The notes under the pieces were generated by a model, which did not search any database, was not told where the DNA came from, and saw only the letters and a program-made list of their open reading frames with translations. A DNA stretch of 64,000 nt from Copromyces sp. CBS 386.78 (lineage: Eukaryota; Ascomycota; Sordariomycetes; Sordariales; Sordariaceae), in contig MU839152.1 in assembly GCA_030685235.1 (NCBI GenBank), positions 1 through 64,000 of the forward strand, in the 5' to 3' direction. Shown here in pieces: positions 1 through 11,260 of the stretch. A program made the translations under genes and the position numbers. Position 1 is the stretch's first letter. Each line of letters opens with the position of its first letter.

Positions 1-3000
1 TAAGAGTAAGGCACTGGAGGCGGTGCTATGGGAGCGATAAAAGTGGGTTTAGTCTACGTGCGCAGGAATTTTAGTCTACGTGTGCAGCCTTTCCGGTCAA
101 AACATTATCGAGTGCACATGCCTGTACTGTGTACATCGGATTGCCGTGGGTTCTGGTGATGGATTTTTCCTACCTGGCGTTCGGCATGCACTTCACTCAC
201 GATGTTGCTGCTCTCCACACTGGCCCAATCATTATCGATATCGCTGGCGATGACAAACATGAGCAAAGTAAAACGATTTGCCACGCCACGAGATGCGGCC
301 TGTGAAGGGTCTGTCCGACTCTGTTCTCAGTACCGCCTTTGCGACACAGATCGTAGGCACACATTATCTCATCCGGTACCTATTGACGTCAACACTAGTC
401 AATCCTCTCCTTTGGTAGCTAATGCTCGACACGATCTTTCTCTCGGAGCCTTTGGCGTTTCGCCCAAGATGAACAGGAGCCCGGGTTGTTCTGAACACAC
501 GCAAAGCGGGATGGCTTGTATAGCCTCGCTAATGCTCAAGACGGCAATACGTCTGCGTGTCCATCATGACTCGCCTCTCCCCGTCAACACATCTACCCCG
601 TCGTGCCTGTTCATTTGCTTTCACACTCGTGGCCCGCACAGCCTGGGTCCGTAGAGATATATGCGGCATATTGAAGCAGCGATGCAGAACATGACGGGTC
701 ACATGGCCCATCGATACATTCGAAGCAGTGGACCGAGCACAGCGTCGTACGCTGAGAGCGCCGGAGGTTTTGAGGAACCTAATCCCGATCCTAACGCAGT
801 TCGCAACTTCATGGTAAGGTCATTTACAGCGTTGTGTTGTGTTCCGGGCTTTTCGGGAGTCGCGACAATGCTCTGTGCCGTTGCCCTGCAAGTACTATAA
901 CTGATCTCTTTGGTCAGTTCTTAGTCTCAGGCTCGTCAGTCAAAGACATGCTCCTGAAAAACAGTGGAGATTGAAAGAAAGCAGGGCAAAGTTGGCGCCT
1001 TCTTTCACTATGTATGACAGGGTCCGCCGGCCAAGCGCATATTCGCGAAGTATGTACTTGATACACTACGCGAAAAAGAAAAGCTGATATCACGACTCAC
1101 AGTGCAGCTTATGATTAGGTCGCACTGTACCGTGTACAATATGTGTAGCTGTATCCAACCATGCGTACCCGAAGAGCTCGCCAGGCACTGGGGCGGAAGA
1201 AGGGGTTCTAGGGGTGTGGATTCTGTCCTCCTCGGTGTTGGAGAGATTGGATTGATAGTTTCCACTGGCTGATGGGCCAACTGTGTTGCCTCATGCACGC
1301 ACCCACTTCGGCTGAGGTGAAAGCGAGGACAGTAGAGACAGGACGGCGTGGGCGGGACCCCCAAGCACAACTGGCAAGCCCCCAAAATGCCCCCTTGGTA
1401 TCCAACCACTAGAGAGTGATATTGCTGGCCGTTCTCCAACCTCTAAAACGTGTAGAGGTACCTGCCGTTCTGTCTCGGTTGCAGCTTGGGATGCCGCTCA
1501 TTATGTTGGCCTTCACCCGACTCCGCGATTCCACCTAGGTACACCGCAATCACCTACCGTATAAACTCGGGGCATAGATTTTTGACCTTCCAAGGCCCAG
1601 GGGCAACTCACAAAATCTGGCTATTAGGGTTTGGGTTTTGGGTGACATTCAAGGGGTCTGCAATGCTGGAGGTGCCTCAAGTGTACCGATTATGCCTGAT
1701 TTCCTTGGAAGGTGAAAATCTATGCCACAAGATTAGGTATACACCTCACCCCTTGAAAGTTTGTTAGCGCGGTTCTTGTGACAGGGGTCTGCAAAACTTC
1801 ACCAAAGAACAACGGGATAACCACATTCAAAACGAAAAAATTGGAGAGAGTATATAAAGCGGGTAAAACGCATCGGGTTGATACCAACTTTTGGTATGAA
1901 ATTGGTGAAATGTTGGTTGAGTTGCGGAGAGTACGTTGTGAAGTCCAACGCTAACGAACTTTCCAGGGGTGATGTGTACGGTACACCAGCAGGCCAATTC
2001 CGGTATCGCGCAGGACCCATCCCGTCACAGAAGAGATGCTGTGCATCTACCGGGTCGCTTTTCTCACATGTGCACCACAAAAAGTAAAGGGCAACGGATT
2101 ACGACAGTTTCCCATTTTCACTTCGGCTTTGAATGAACGATGATGCCCCCGGTCCATGCCAACCATTTCGCGGGTTTCGACAGTACCATGATGCGCGCTT
2201 TGTGCGCCTCATCCTCCGAAACTGTGGTTGGCAACAAGGTGTGACGGTGCTTTCTGCTTGCTGCCTGTTGTCAGTGGGCAAATGAGGTTCCCATATTGGA
2301 GTCAAGGGGTCGTTGGCCTGTTTGGATGAGAAGGATCAAGAGCGCCTGCTCACCGGACGCCGAGATGTCAATCAAGACGACACCATCCAAAAAAGGGATT
2401 GCGACTTGCTTCTGCACCAGAGAAATCTGATACGTACGAATAGCTCTTGGAAGGCATGCAGATGAACCCCGAGGCACAGCCGGCATAACAGCCACCATCA
2501 ACATTCCCAAAAGCATGTGGCGGCATAACCACCACCAAGCTCGAATTCCCAAGGCATCTGTTGGAAACTACCCTATCAATTGGTTGACACTCCAGGTACT
2601 CATGCTTCCCCTATCGGCTGCCCCTTCGAAATTACATACGGCGGCCCCGGGTCGGCAATAGTTTGTATCAAAAGGGGGTTGCTTCGCTTTCCCTGGCCTG
2701 TTAGGCGCTCCCACAGACGTATCATACTGCAGATGAGACCCCTTTACGAATCAGGTTCTCTTTTTCCGGTCAACAAACCTGAGGGGCGGAGCAACGACCA
2801 TCACGGACGTCGCCCATCATGCTCTCCAAAGTCCAGGCAAAACGGAGATGTCAGTTTTTCCTAGAACCTACTCAATCCACTTGAGCGTACAGTCTATCCA
2901 GTCTCCTGCTGGAGCTACGCCATAATCTACACGAAAATCCTAGCGAGCTGGCCTTGCTTGACGTGGACCCCCCATACGGCTGCAATGCCTGGCATTCCGA

Positions 3001-5113
3001 GTTCCCAGCAGGTCAACAAGCCACTTGGGAACAGTCATCATGGCCGCTTTGCTCCCCGCCTTGAGCCCAGGACCGCACCTCCCCCACCCAATATATGTAG
3101 TGGGATCACATATGGGTGGGAGCTTCCAAAGTTGGCTTTGCGAGACCCAGAAATGAACTGACTGAGGCCACACTGGCGTAATCCGAAACCAAAGTTCCTG
3201 AGACGAGTTGACGAGATAGCTTCATCGCCTGTGGACCCTTAGCAACACGTCTATCACTTCGTCACACATAGCCTGGAGAACTCGGCCGGTCTCCGTTGCG
3301 CCGATAATCTCTGGTCTCCAGAGCACGCTTATTATGGAGGGAATGTAACTCTCAGAACACGATCGGGGCCCTTTGAGTCTCGCCCTCTTTGTCCGACAGC
3401 TACCGGGGTTGTATCGTCTTTACATCCATACAGTACACTACAGACATCGATGAGCCCCTGAAAGACCGAAACAACAGCGGATCGACCTTTCACACCATAC
3501 CACGCTCCTCATCCATGCCCCGGACATGTCTGTATTGGTGCATCCCCACAGTCATGATGATGTCTCAGCAAGACACTGAACCATCAACAGGCAAGCTGTC
3601 TTACGGCTCATTTTCGACCTGTTCCACCTTGCTGCCTTAGACCGGATACCAAGCATTGTAACAACAAGCAATGTAACGGATCCGCCTGGCGCATGCCTTC
3701 GGGGCTCACCTTTGGAGAGTCTCTGACGATGACTGAAGAGGTAGGCAATAGTAATGGCAATGGCATCTTCCAACGCTTTGCCATCACATCTACAGCCATG
3801 CTAGTTGGATGATCCGACTCTTCTATGTCACTTCTCTTTATTCAAGCTACCTATCAATGTCCCTGCCATCAAACAAACCTAGTTGCCATCTCGAAAGGCT
3901 TTCGTTAAGAGCTTAAACACCCGATAAATGCATATAAAAGTCTGGCTGCTAGGCATTCCGCTGGGCACTTTGGGAGTTTGGGTTCCTATCCGTGGACTCC
4001 ATGCAAGTTTACTGGCCTTGGCCAGAGGCACGGAGCAGCGGACTAACGAAATCCCTTCTTTTAGCCCTTGTGGACGAACCACGACATGCTGCTCACTGCT
4101 TGCTTTGTGGTGCCACTGGCGCTTCGCTAAAATCCCCAGATCCCCAGACTACCGTTAAATAGTACGAACAGGCAGACACAAATGAAATGCGCAGCACGCT
4201 ACGCTACCCTTTGTTGGGGGGGTCTTGGACCGTGGACCGTGGCAGATATCTTGCACATTCACTCGGTTCACTCACCGCTTCTTTATGTTTCGGTTTATAG
4301 GTACTGTACGTGACCACGAGTCAAGCCGCCTCTGTTTGAACTTGGCATAGGTATTCCTATTCATTCGGCGGCTTTCTCTCACTTCCTATCAAGCAGCTTC
4401 TACACAACCGGTAGGTTCCTCTTTTCGGCCCGTCCGAATTATGATATGGCATGCATACGATACTTCCCCAGATAGTGCCAAGGTGGGGCCAAGCTCCCTC
4501 AGGGTTGCCATCACCATATGCGGCACCTTACAATGGTTCGGCTCGACTCCCTCTGAGTGCTGAGTGGAAAGACCACTTCTTGGACATCAGGAAATAAAGG
4601 ATACATTTTGTACGACCAATGAAATACCCAGGTAGGTACCACTGCATACAGTACGTAGGCCGCGCAACCTCATTCGTTCTCCAACTGATTTGATCGTTTT
4701 TTTCCGATTCGGTGGTCAGCCCTACCGCCTGTCCAACCCACGAGGAGACCAAAGCCCACAGGCCACAGGGAGGCCATGCCCACGGCCCACGGGGGACGAG
4801 GGTGAGGCCAAACAAAGCCCACGGGGAGACATTCCGTCAAATTCAGACAAGAGTCAAACAGCGTACATTACATAGAACATCGTGTGTTGGCTAGGATGGA
4901 TTGATAGAGGAAGGATGGGACCCAAACCCCAAGCCACCGAGCCACCGAGCCATTCAGAAACGCATCAAATCACGATGGCCCGAGACAACGACATTAAGAT
5001 GTTACAAGTACACTATAACCCAATGAAACAACTATCGAATGGTCGTTGTCGTTGTCGTTGCCTCAACCCAGCCAACAACAGTCTGCCAACAGAAACAACC
5101 TTCGAACAACCTT
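1..5113. other. gene-poor region, no gene recognised
   Basis: Base composition is balanced (not RIP-like), but I recognise no conserved protein on either strand. The longest open frames are 150 codons or fewer, lack recognisable domains and cannot be joined by convincing introns. GC-richer stretches containing ggccatgcccac-type words recur near 4750-4800, 6060-6090 and 6390-6430. It may be intergenic DNA or decayed accessory sequence. A fast-evolving small secreted protein gene could be missed here. Confidence 0.5.
1571..1726. repeat. inverted repeat with 24-bp arms
   Basis: The left arm (1571-1595, beginning ggcatagattttt) and the right arm (1703-1726, ending aaaatctatgcc) are reverse complements except for a local mismatch or indel. 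They are separated by about 107 bp. A second shorter pair (caaggggt near 1651 and acccctt near 1747) is nested around it, and aggggtctgcaa also occurs twice (about 1654 and 1784). This could be a small hairpin element or a non-autonomous transposon remnant. I see no target duplication. Confidence 0.6.
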
Positions 5114-5514
5114 GGGCGCGTTTGGTTCAACCAACAACTTTTCCATCTGTTTTTGACAGGGGTAGAGGAGGGTACAAAGCGCCATCTGCAGTACGCGACT
5201 GACGCGTTGTACCCTGTCAACTAACAAAACGCTCTATCTTCATGGTCCCACCCGTGAAGATAGAAACCAACAGAATGAACTATCACTATACCGGATTAGG
5301 AAGCTAATACGACCTCATGCAAGCACATGCACGGCGCATACAGGGGAGGTACGGCCAAGAGTCTGGTGCAGGAAGCTTACAGGGGGGTATAGGGGGGTTA
5401 CAGGGGGTAAAGGAGGTCCGACGCCGGATCTATCTTACGATTTGCAATGTGTTGGCTGACAGGGATAATTTCCCCATATAAACTTTTGTTTTGTTGGTTG
5501 AACCAAACACGCCC
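5114..5514. mobile_element. 401-bp MITE-like element with 24-bp TIRs
   Basis: The element starts gggcgcgtttggttcaacca and its other end is the reverse complement of gggcgtgtttggttcaacca. The terminal inverted repeats match at 23 of 24 positions and then diverge at once. CTT stands directly outside both ends (5111-5113 and 5515-5517), a plausible 3-bp target site duplication. There is no coding capacity. Size, TIRs and TSD fit a non-autonomous class II element. A 3-bp TSD is typical of PIF/Harbinger and some CACTA elements, but the superfamily is inference. Confidence 0.72.
5233..5264. repeat. perfect 10-bp stem hairpin inside the MITE
   Basis: tctatcttca (5233-5242) and tgaagataga (5255-5264) are perfect reverse complements around a 12-base loop. 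It lies near the middle-left of the 401-bp inverted-repeat element and may be an internal structure of that element. Confidence 0.55.
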
Positions 5515-7148
5515 CTTGTCTCCATCTCCCGGAAAAGCAAAGCAAGTACACTACCTAGTGAACCACGCAACAGGGCAACATGGCGTGAAGAAGCAAAAAT
5601 GAGACCTTGAGGAGACGGATCTCGAATATTGAAACCCAACAGCGTTAAACGGGAATGGTCGGTACCTTCCTACACAGATGAAGAATACCTATCCATGCGA
5701 TGGCATCCCTCCAACCACCTCCAGTCACAAGCTCATATGCCACATAGTATAGTTTCTGCTGATTGAGTGACAGTAACTGGCTATGAAAGACATGCCTTAA
5801 CTCTCAAAACAAGCAATCGCACTACCATTATCCAAGTTACTTCCTCATACAAAGCAGCAATTCCCATGCCATGTGTACGTACACCGTTAACGAGCCAACC
5901 AACTCAAGCGCACCTCAAGCCACAGTAACCTGTACCTTGGATATATGCAAGGGATGCTTGCTTGCTCTCGTTGTGTACACTACCTCCTTTATTTACTTTA
6001 CTCAACTACCTTCATCCGAAGCTATCCTTACCTCTACAACACTCTGACGCATAAATGAGGCCCTGAGGCCATGCCCCACACGCCTACGCACGGGGGCTGG
6101 CGGGAATTTGATTCTCTTTTCGGTCTTGGTAGGCATGTAGCCTCAAGACATAACGAGAGTCGACGACGACACGATAGTACTGTACCTTCGTACTCGGTCA
6201 GCTACCTACCTACCCAGGCACACCAGGCTCTCCAGGGCATGTGGTAATCTCTCCTTGTATGTACTTACATACCCAAGGGGGCCAAAGTGGTTATTAGCTT
6301 CATGACTTTCTGAGTCAAAGTCACCTTGACACCGGAAGGTAGGTCACTCTGAACCACCTCCATAGATAGGGTCATAACACTTACGGGGGAGGCCAAAGCC
6401 CACAGAGAGGAGAGGCCATGCCCACAGACCCAGCCACTTACAGTGGTACACACAAGAGGTCCAAGACCGCCGGGGCACCACCAATGACCGCAGGAGGCAG
6501 GTACCTACCTCTAGCATAGCTTACATACCACAACCATACGTTGTCACATGGGATTTAAGAGACAACAACAACAACACAGCAAGACTAAGGGCTCGATGCT
6601 CTTTCATTTCAAGTTATGACTTGCGAGACAGACATCTCCCTTGCTCGATCACAGCTAATAAAGCAAGGCTTCCCTTCAAGATCCGTTTGGTGCGTATGAC
6701 GGTATGATACATACACAGTCCAGTACCTAACATTCTCATTTCTAGTCTACACTCTCATACCAACCACATCAGTCCCTCCCACGACAACATACATCTGCGA
6801 ACGCAGAAACTATATATCACAAGCTTTTCACTAGCGAAGGAGAGACAACAGCAGGTAGTGAGAACAAAAATAGGTCGTCCGAAGACGCCTTATATCAGTC
6901 AGTATATGAGCTGCCAGCCAATCCATAAATACAACTACCTAGCGTTGCGGAACTTAATTCCAGCCAGCCAAACATCGTAAGTGTATACTACTTGAGAAGT
7001 CAGTCGCGTCGAATGAACTGGGTTAGGCTTTTCTGGGTTTTATTGTCTTCTGCTTGACAAACGTCAAGGGGATAGGATAGTTGGTGTCAATGTCCCTTGT
7101 AATATAGATATTCGGTCTTTCGTTAACATCACCTGGCGAGCTACCTAC
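5515..7148. other. intergenic region, no gene recognised
   Basis: No recognisable open frame or RNA gene is visible. The first part holds ordinary mixed-composition sequence. The last few hundred bases would include the 3' untranslated region of the sugar kinase gene that ends at 7149. Confidence 0.5.
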
Positions 7149-9482
7149 CTACCACCTTTGAACAATGCCGGCGAATCCCTCCATCTGAACCTTCGTGGTA
7201 GCCAATTTCACGGCAAAAGAGAGAAGCTCTTTCTTTCTCTCTTGACTCTGACACTGGACCGAGGATCGGTCTTTGGTTGTAGTTCCGGGTTTTGTGGTTA
7301 ACAGACCGTACAAGATGCCGGCTATGAAAGTATCTCCTGCGCCGATTGAACTGTGATCGGGTGATGATGGTGTTAGCATTGGCAGCCGTGTGTTGTCTTG
7401 TTCCCATTCGAGATGCCTTGGTTGTGTTGCTCTCTACCACTTGGCTTTCTTCCCCTACTTTTGCTTCTTTTGTTTGACTCAAGTGTAGTGCTCTTGTGAC
7501 CTAATAGCAACAAGAGACGGAAGGGAGGACAAAAAAGACTAGGCACAAGGAAAGGCTATATGCGGACCTGCTAGCGGTCTCGGACGGTTCGGTCTTTGAT
7601 CATCGCCGGCATGTCTTTCTTTCTGCATTATTGTCTTGTCTTGTCTCCCTTTCGTCAACCTTTCCAAATTGCAAGTGACGGGTTCAGATGCGTGCCGCTT
7701 GTGGCAGGTACTGACTCTGGTCCTTTTAGGGCTCAATCAAGGGTAAAGGTAACGTAGAAAGGGCAAAGAGAAGAGATTATGTAAAACATCTCATCTCGAT
7801 CAAATAGAAGGAAGAGAGACTTACTCAACCACGGTGATTGTCTGTGTCTCGGACACCTCTGAAGGAGAACAGTGCAGATATTCCGGTTCTGCTATTTCTG
7901 CTGTTTGCTCATTGTTTCCGCCACCGGCGCCGGCGGGTGAAGGGAAGAGAGCACCAGCTCCTTGCCGTCCCCATGTGCATAGCATAAGAGAACTATAGCG
8001 CGGTATGGCGAGTGTTTGTGTTAGAACAACAAGTGTCATGTGCCGTTGACCGTTACTTAACGGACTGTGGCTCTTCTCTTGGGCAGCACAACTTACGCCT
8101 TCTTGCAATTGGACAGCTCGCCTCTCAGACAAGCTTCTGGCTCGGCGTATCCTCGACTCTACACAACCAGAGGTACAAGGCCAGACTTTAGCATCATGGA
8201 CGAAAACCAGAAGATCACCTTGTGCGAAGTCTGAGCCCAAGGGCTATAGCATGTCACACGCCACGCATGCCCACGCTGGTCTCTACGAGATGTTGAAGTG
8301 GCACGGGAATAATATGACTTACCTCTGCCCAACTCTTGGAGTAAAACACCACGTCAGATTCCGTGGCCAGCTCAACGAGGCCCTCCCGGCCTGGCTTTTC
8401 TACCTCGACGCTGATAGTGCTTCCTGGTAAGACCTGGCGCAGGTAGCGGATACACTGCAGTGTTGTCTCTGGTATTCGACCCTTTAGACATGGTCCATCT
8501 ACGTGTTAATATGGAGAAAACCCTGCGTAGACATGCGAGTGAAACTGATGGGAGCAATAGCTTCCTCAAGAGACCTATAACACTTGTCATACGGGGAAGA
8601 AGGGAGCAGGAGACGGAGAGCATGTAGGCTCTGCTGAGTGAACATGTGTATAACGGGGATGTTTGAGCCTACCTCGAAGTGCCACCAGCAATTTGCCCCA
8701 ACGACCCCCCTAGTTCTTCCATCATCACTGTGGTTATGCTGGAGGGCAACGAAATCATCCACGATATTGATAAACTCGTCCGTTGTCATCTCTGGAAGGT
8801 CATTGTAGTTCACAATGGTCCGGCTGCCTGTCGCGCCACTGCGGATAATGTAACTGCTGGCTGCTTCATCGTGCCCCTTGCGGTAGAGACAGTGACTAAA
8901 GTCAACAATCGTAGCTGTAGCAGAAGCGGCACCGGTCACAGACTCGGACAGAGACTCAGAGTCGTAAGATGAAGACGGCTGGGGAGCTGCGGGAGCTGCA
9001 AAGGATGACAGGATTTTGCGGCAGGCGGATGACCCAACATCGGGCAGGATAGAGACCAGGTGTAATTTCAGCTGCTGCTGCTGCTGCTGCTGCTGTTGTT
9101 GCGATGGTGGCGGTGTAACGACAACAACATCAGCAGCGCTGTCTCGCTGGTTTTGAGTTGATGAAGAATCCAGGCCACCTCGCGAGAGGAGCAGCTGCTG
9201 GAGAACCTCGACTGTATTGGGGCAGTTTCCCCCGCGTCTCACCTGCAAGGCCGTTGCTCGTAGCTTGGAGTCTTCTTCAGGGAACTGGGGAACACTACAG
9301 ACAAGCCGTGAGATCTCATATGTGAGCACAAAGCTTTAGGGAAAATAACATGCACATCCTGATCCCGGTAATGCCAGTCACAGCCATGGCTCTGACCAGC
9401 AACAAGGCGGGACCTATAGAGGAGAGACTCACGTCAGAATAGTGTCCAAGTAGCACGCCCCCACTAAGATGAGGTGCTTCAT
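7149..9482 (-). CDS. PfkB-family sugar kinase (ketohexokinase/ribokinase-like)
   Basis: This gene probably phosphorylates a sugar or nucleoside with ATP in the cytosol. I derive six exons: 9482-9433, 9294-8673, 8481-8323, 8158-8097, 7992-7825 and 7350-7149, giving 420 residues. All junctions are GT-AG and keep frame. The protein starts MKHLILVGACYLDTIL, the usual PfkB first strand, followed by the glycine-rich RGGNCPNT motif (about residue 38). The C-terminal PfkB signature DSIGAGDTFIAG (about 354-365) carries the catalytic Asp in GAGD, and the protein ends with a KVQMEGF-type helix. The layout matches fungal ketohexokinase-like proteins of 350-400 residues. Two oddities stand out: a polyglutamine run (CTG/TTG on the plus strand near 9072-9105, about residues 80-92) enlarges a surface segment after the N-terminal motif, and the last intron is long (474 nt). 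The exact substrate cannot be told from sequence. It stands alone, about 1.35 kb from the AT-rich block. Confidence 0.88.
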
Positions 9483-10833
9483 TGTCTCTTGTCTCTCTGT
9501 CTCTGTTGTTGGCTTGAGACGACAGTGGCAACCCAAAGTAAGGGACTCTGTATGTCTGGGGCGCATCAACCAGAGATACTATTCAAGGTAACGGTACTAT
9601 GGATGGATGGGCGCCAACTGATGCAAGTCAAAAGTGAAGTTGGGGGGCTGTGGACAGTGTTCGGTGGGGATGAGCCCGGCTTGGTTGGGTTTCGTATCTT
9701 TCGTCCGTAACAAATGGAGCGAGTGCCCGCCCGGCGTGTAGGCGTGGATGGTTTGACAGCCACCAAGACAGTCGGAAATGACAAGCCGTAGACGGGTTGT
9801 GAAGTTGTTGGTTCAGGTCCTTCAGTGCAACGACAAGGTTCTGGGAAGCGGGATGGGGTTCGAGACCTCTCATGGATCCGAAGGAGGCTTACGAAAAGGA
9901 AAAAGACCGGCTGAGGAACAAGCAAGAAAACACTTTCATGCGCAGAAACAGCATGCAGATGCAAGTGCAAGGGTGTGTGGTAACTGCCCGCTTGAGCCGC
10001 GTACCTGTAATAACCACTCGAGTGACTTCCACTTTACCATTCAGTGGTGAGATAGGCGGCACTGTAGGTAGGCGCACCGGCTCGTGAACCTGGAAAGTAC
10101 GTTCGGCTAGTGGATGTTGGCTGGAGGACAAACGCAGCTTCTGTCTCCGAGCGGCTTTGGGGATGTGATGTGCAGTCGCCAGTTGTGCGTGGGTTGCTTC
10201 CTTCCTTATGCGGTCACGGTTATTTCCACCTATTGTGATTGATGACGACGGCCTTGACCCGTGGGAGCCGTGGCAGATCCTTCCCATGGACCGACTGGAG
10301 ATTGTTGAAACAGTGCGGGACAACACGGTTTGAAGCTGATGCAGCTCACAGGCAGGTTGACAAGACCCCGTCATGCTCGTGTCGATGGAAGCATCGGTTG
10401 GAGAGAATCGCCCGCGTTCCGGAACACCACGCTAGGCGGTGATACTACTAGGTAGAGGAGTGTCCCACCATGGGCTTCCTTGGTTTGCATGAAAATTGAT
10501 ACTACTAGGTAGAGGAGAGAGCAGTGGCCCCTTATAATGGAGGGGCGGGGCCTCAATGAGGGAGTGGTTGGTTGCTGTGACGGTGGCTCAAGGTGGTGGT
10601 TATGGACACGGAGCATGTCCCAACATCGATATTCTAGCTGCACGAGGTCTGTCCGTCCTGGACCCCGGTTAACGGTCTGCCTGGATTCGCACACCGCATC
10701 CATCATAAACCTCTTTGGGTGGTTGCTTGGTGGTCGGTGGTGTTGTTGCTGTTGCGATGCTCGTGCGAAGGGTGCCAACTGCCAAGCCAGTCGAAGAAGC
10801 GAGAGACGAGCTGGACCTATGCAATTACCGCAA
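9483..10833. other. intergenic region upstream of the sugar kinase
   Basis: This holds the presumed promoter of the minus-strand sugar kinase and the flank of the AT-rich block. Several open frames of 70-166 codons occur on both strands without recognisable domains. One plus-strand stretch around 9872-9970 encodes a charged, helix-like segment (DPKEAYEKEKDRLRNKQ) followed by a possible GT donor. I could not extend it into a gene model. Confidence 0.45.
10440..10517. repeat. 21-bp direct repeat, two copies
   Basis: tgatactactaggtagagga plus one further g occurs at 10440-10460 and again, identical, at 10497-10517 (57-bp offset). The function is unknown. It could be a slippage or excision scar close to the AT-rich block. 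Confidence 0.7.
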
Positions 10834-10889
10834 TACCGCTTTTTTTCATTCAAATGGGATTTAACTACCACACAAGCAGTTTAGCACAT
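10834..10889 (+). repeat. left 56-bp terminal inverted repeat of the AT-rich block
   Basis: It begins taccgctttttttcattcaa. Compared with the reverse complement of 33702-33757 it shows runs of 11, 16 and 11 identical bases, with eight mismatches, six of them C/T or A/G. Similarity stops abruptly inward of the shared acat. Confidence 0.8.
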
Positions 10890-10920
10890 ACTGCCCCGCT
10901 AAACCTATCATAATATAGCC

Positions 10921-11260
10921 GGGCCGGCAACCCCACTTTTACACCCCGCTAGCCGTACCAGCCAACTATAGATCAGCTACAAGTAACCCTACCAGCCGAT
11001 CTTCCCGTACCAATAATCTTACAGAATCTCGCCCAGCCTCCCCACCCTCCTCCTCCCTCACAACCTTTCACAATTCTAACTCGTACCCTTACATTGCCAG
11101 AATCACCAAAATCAATCAAACAATACTACAACACCAGACTATCGATCGTAATACAATCTTTCGTCAAAGAAGTAAGCGTCAAATCCCCCAAGCTCACCGC
11201 CATAAAAATTCCCAAAATTCCTATCGCAAGGTTAAAAACCCGACTAATCCCAATATAAAT
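10921..11260. other. strand-asymmetric RIP patch (CpA kept, TpG almost absent)
   Basis: By direct count this 340-bp stretch has about 35 CA and a single TG dinucleotide on the plus strand. Since CA on one strand is TG on the other, only bottom-strand cytosines (in CpA context) appear to have been converted. Farther inside the block both dinucleotides are depleted. Confidence 0.75.

Noticed and set aside
202..654. 150-codon open frame near the left edge
   Set aside because: It has no domain, an atypical composition and no supporting splice or start context. It is likely chance in balanced-composition DNA.
1621..1650. Telomere-like ttagggtttgggttttggg
   Set aside because: There is only one exact ttaggg and no tandem array, inside ordinary DNA. 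It is not a telomere.
9566..10884. Several overlapping open frames of 115-166 codons on both strands
   Set aside because: Low-complexity or shadow readings without motifs. Some overlap the inverted repeat at the block edge, and no consistent gene model could be built.
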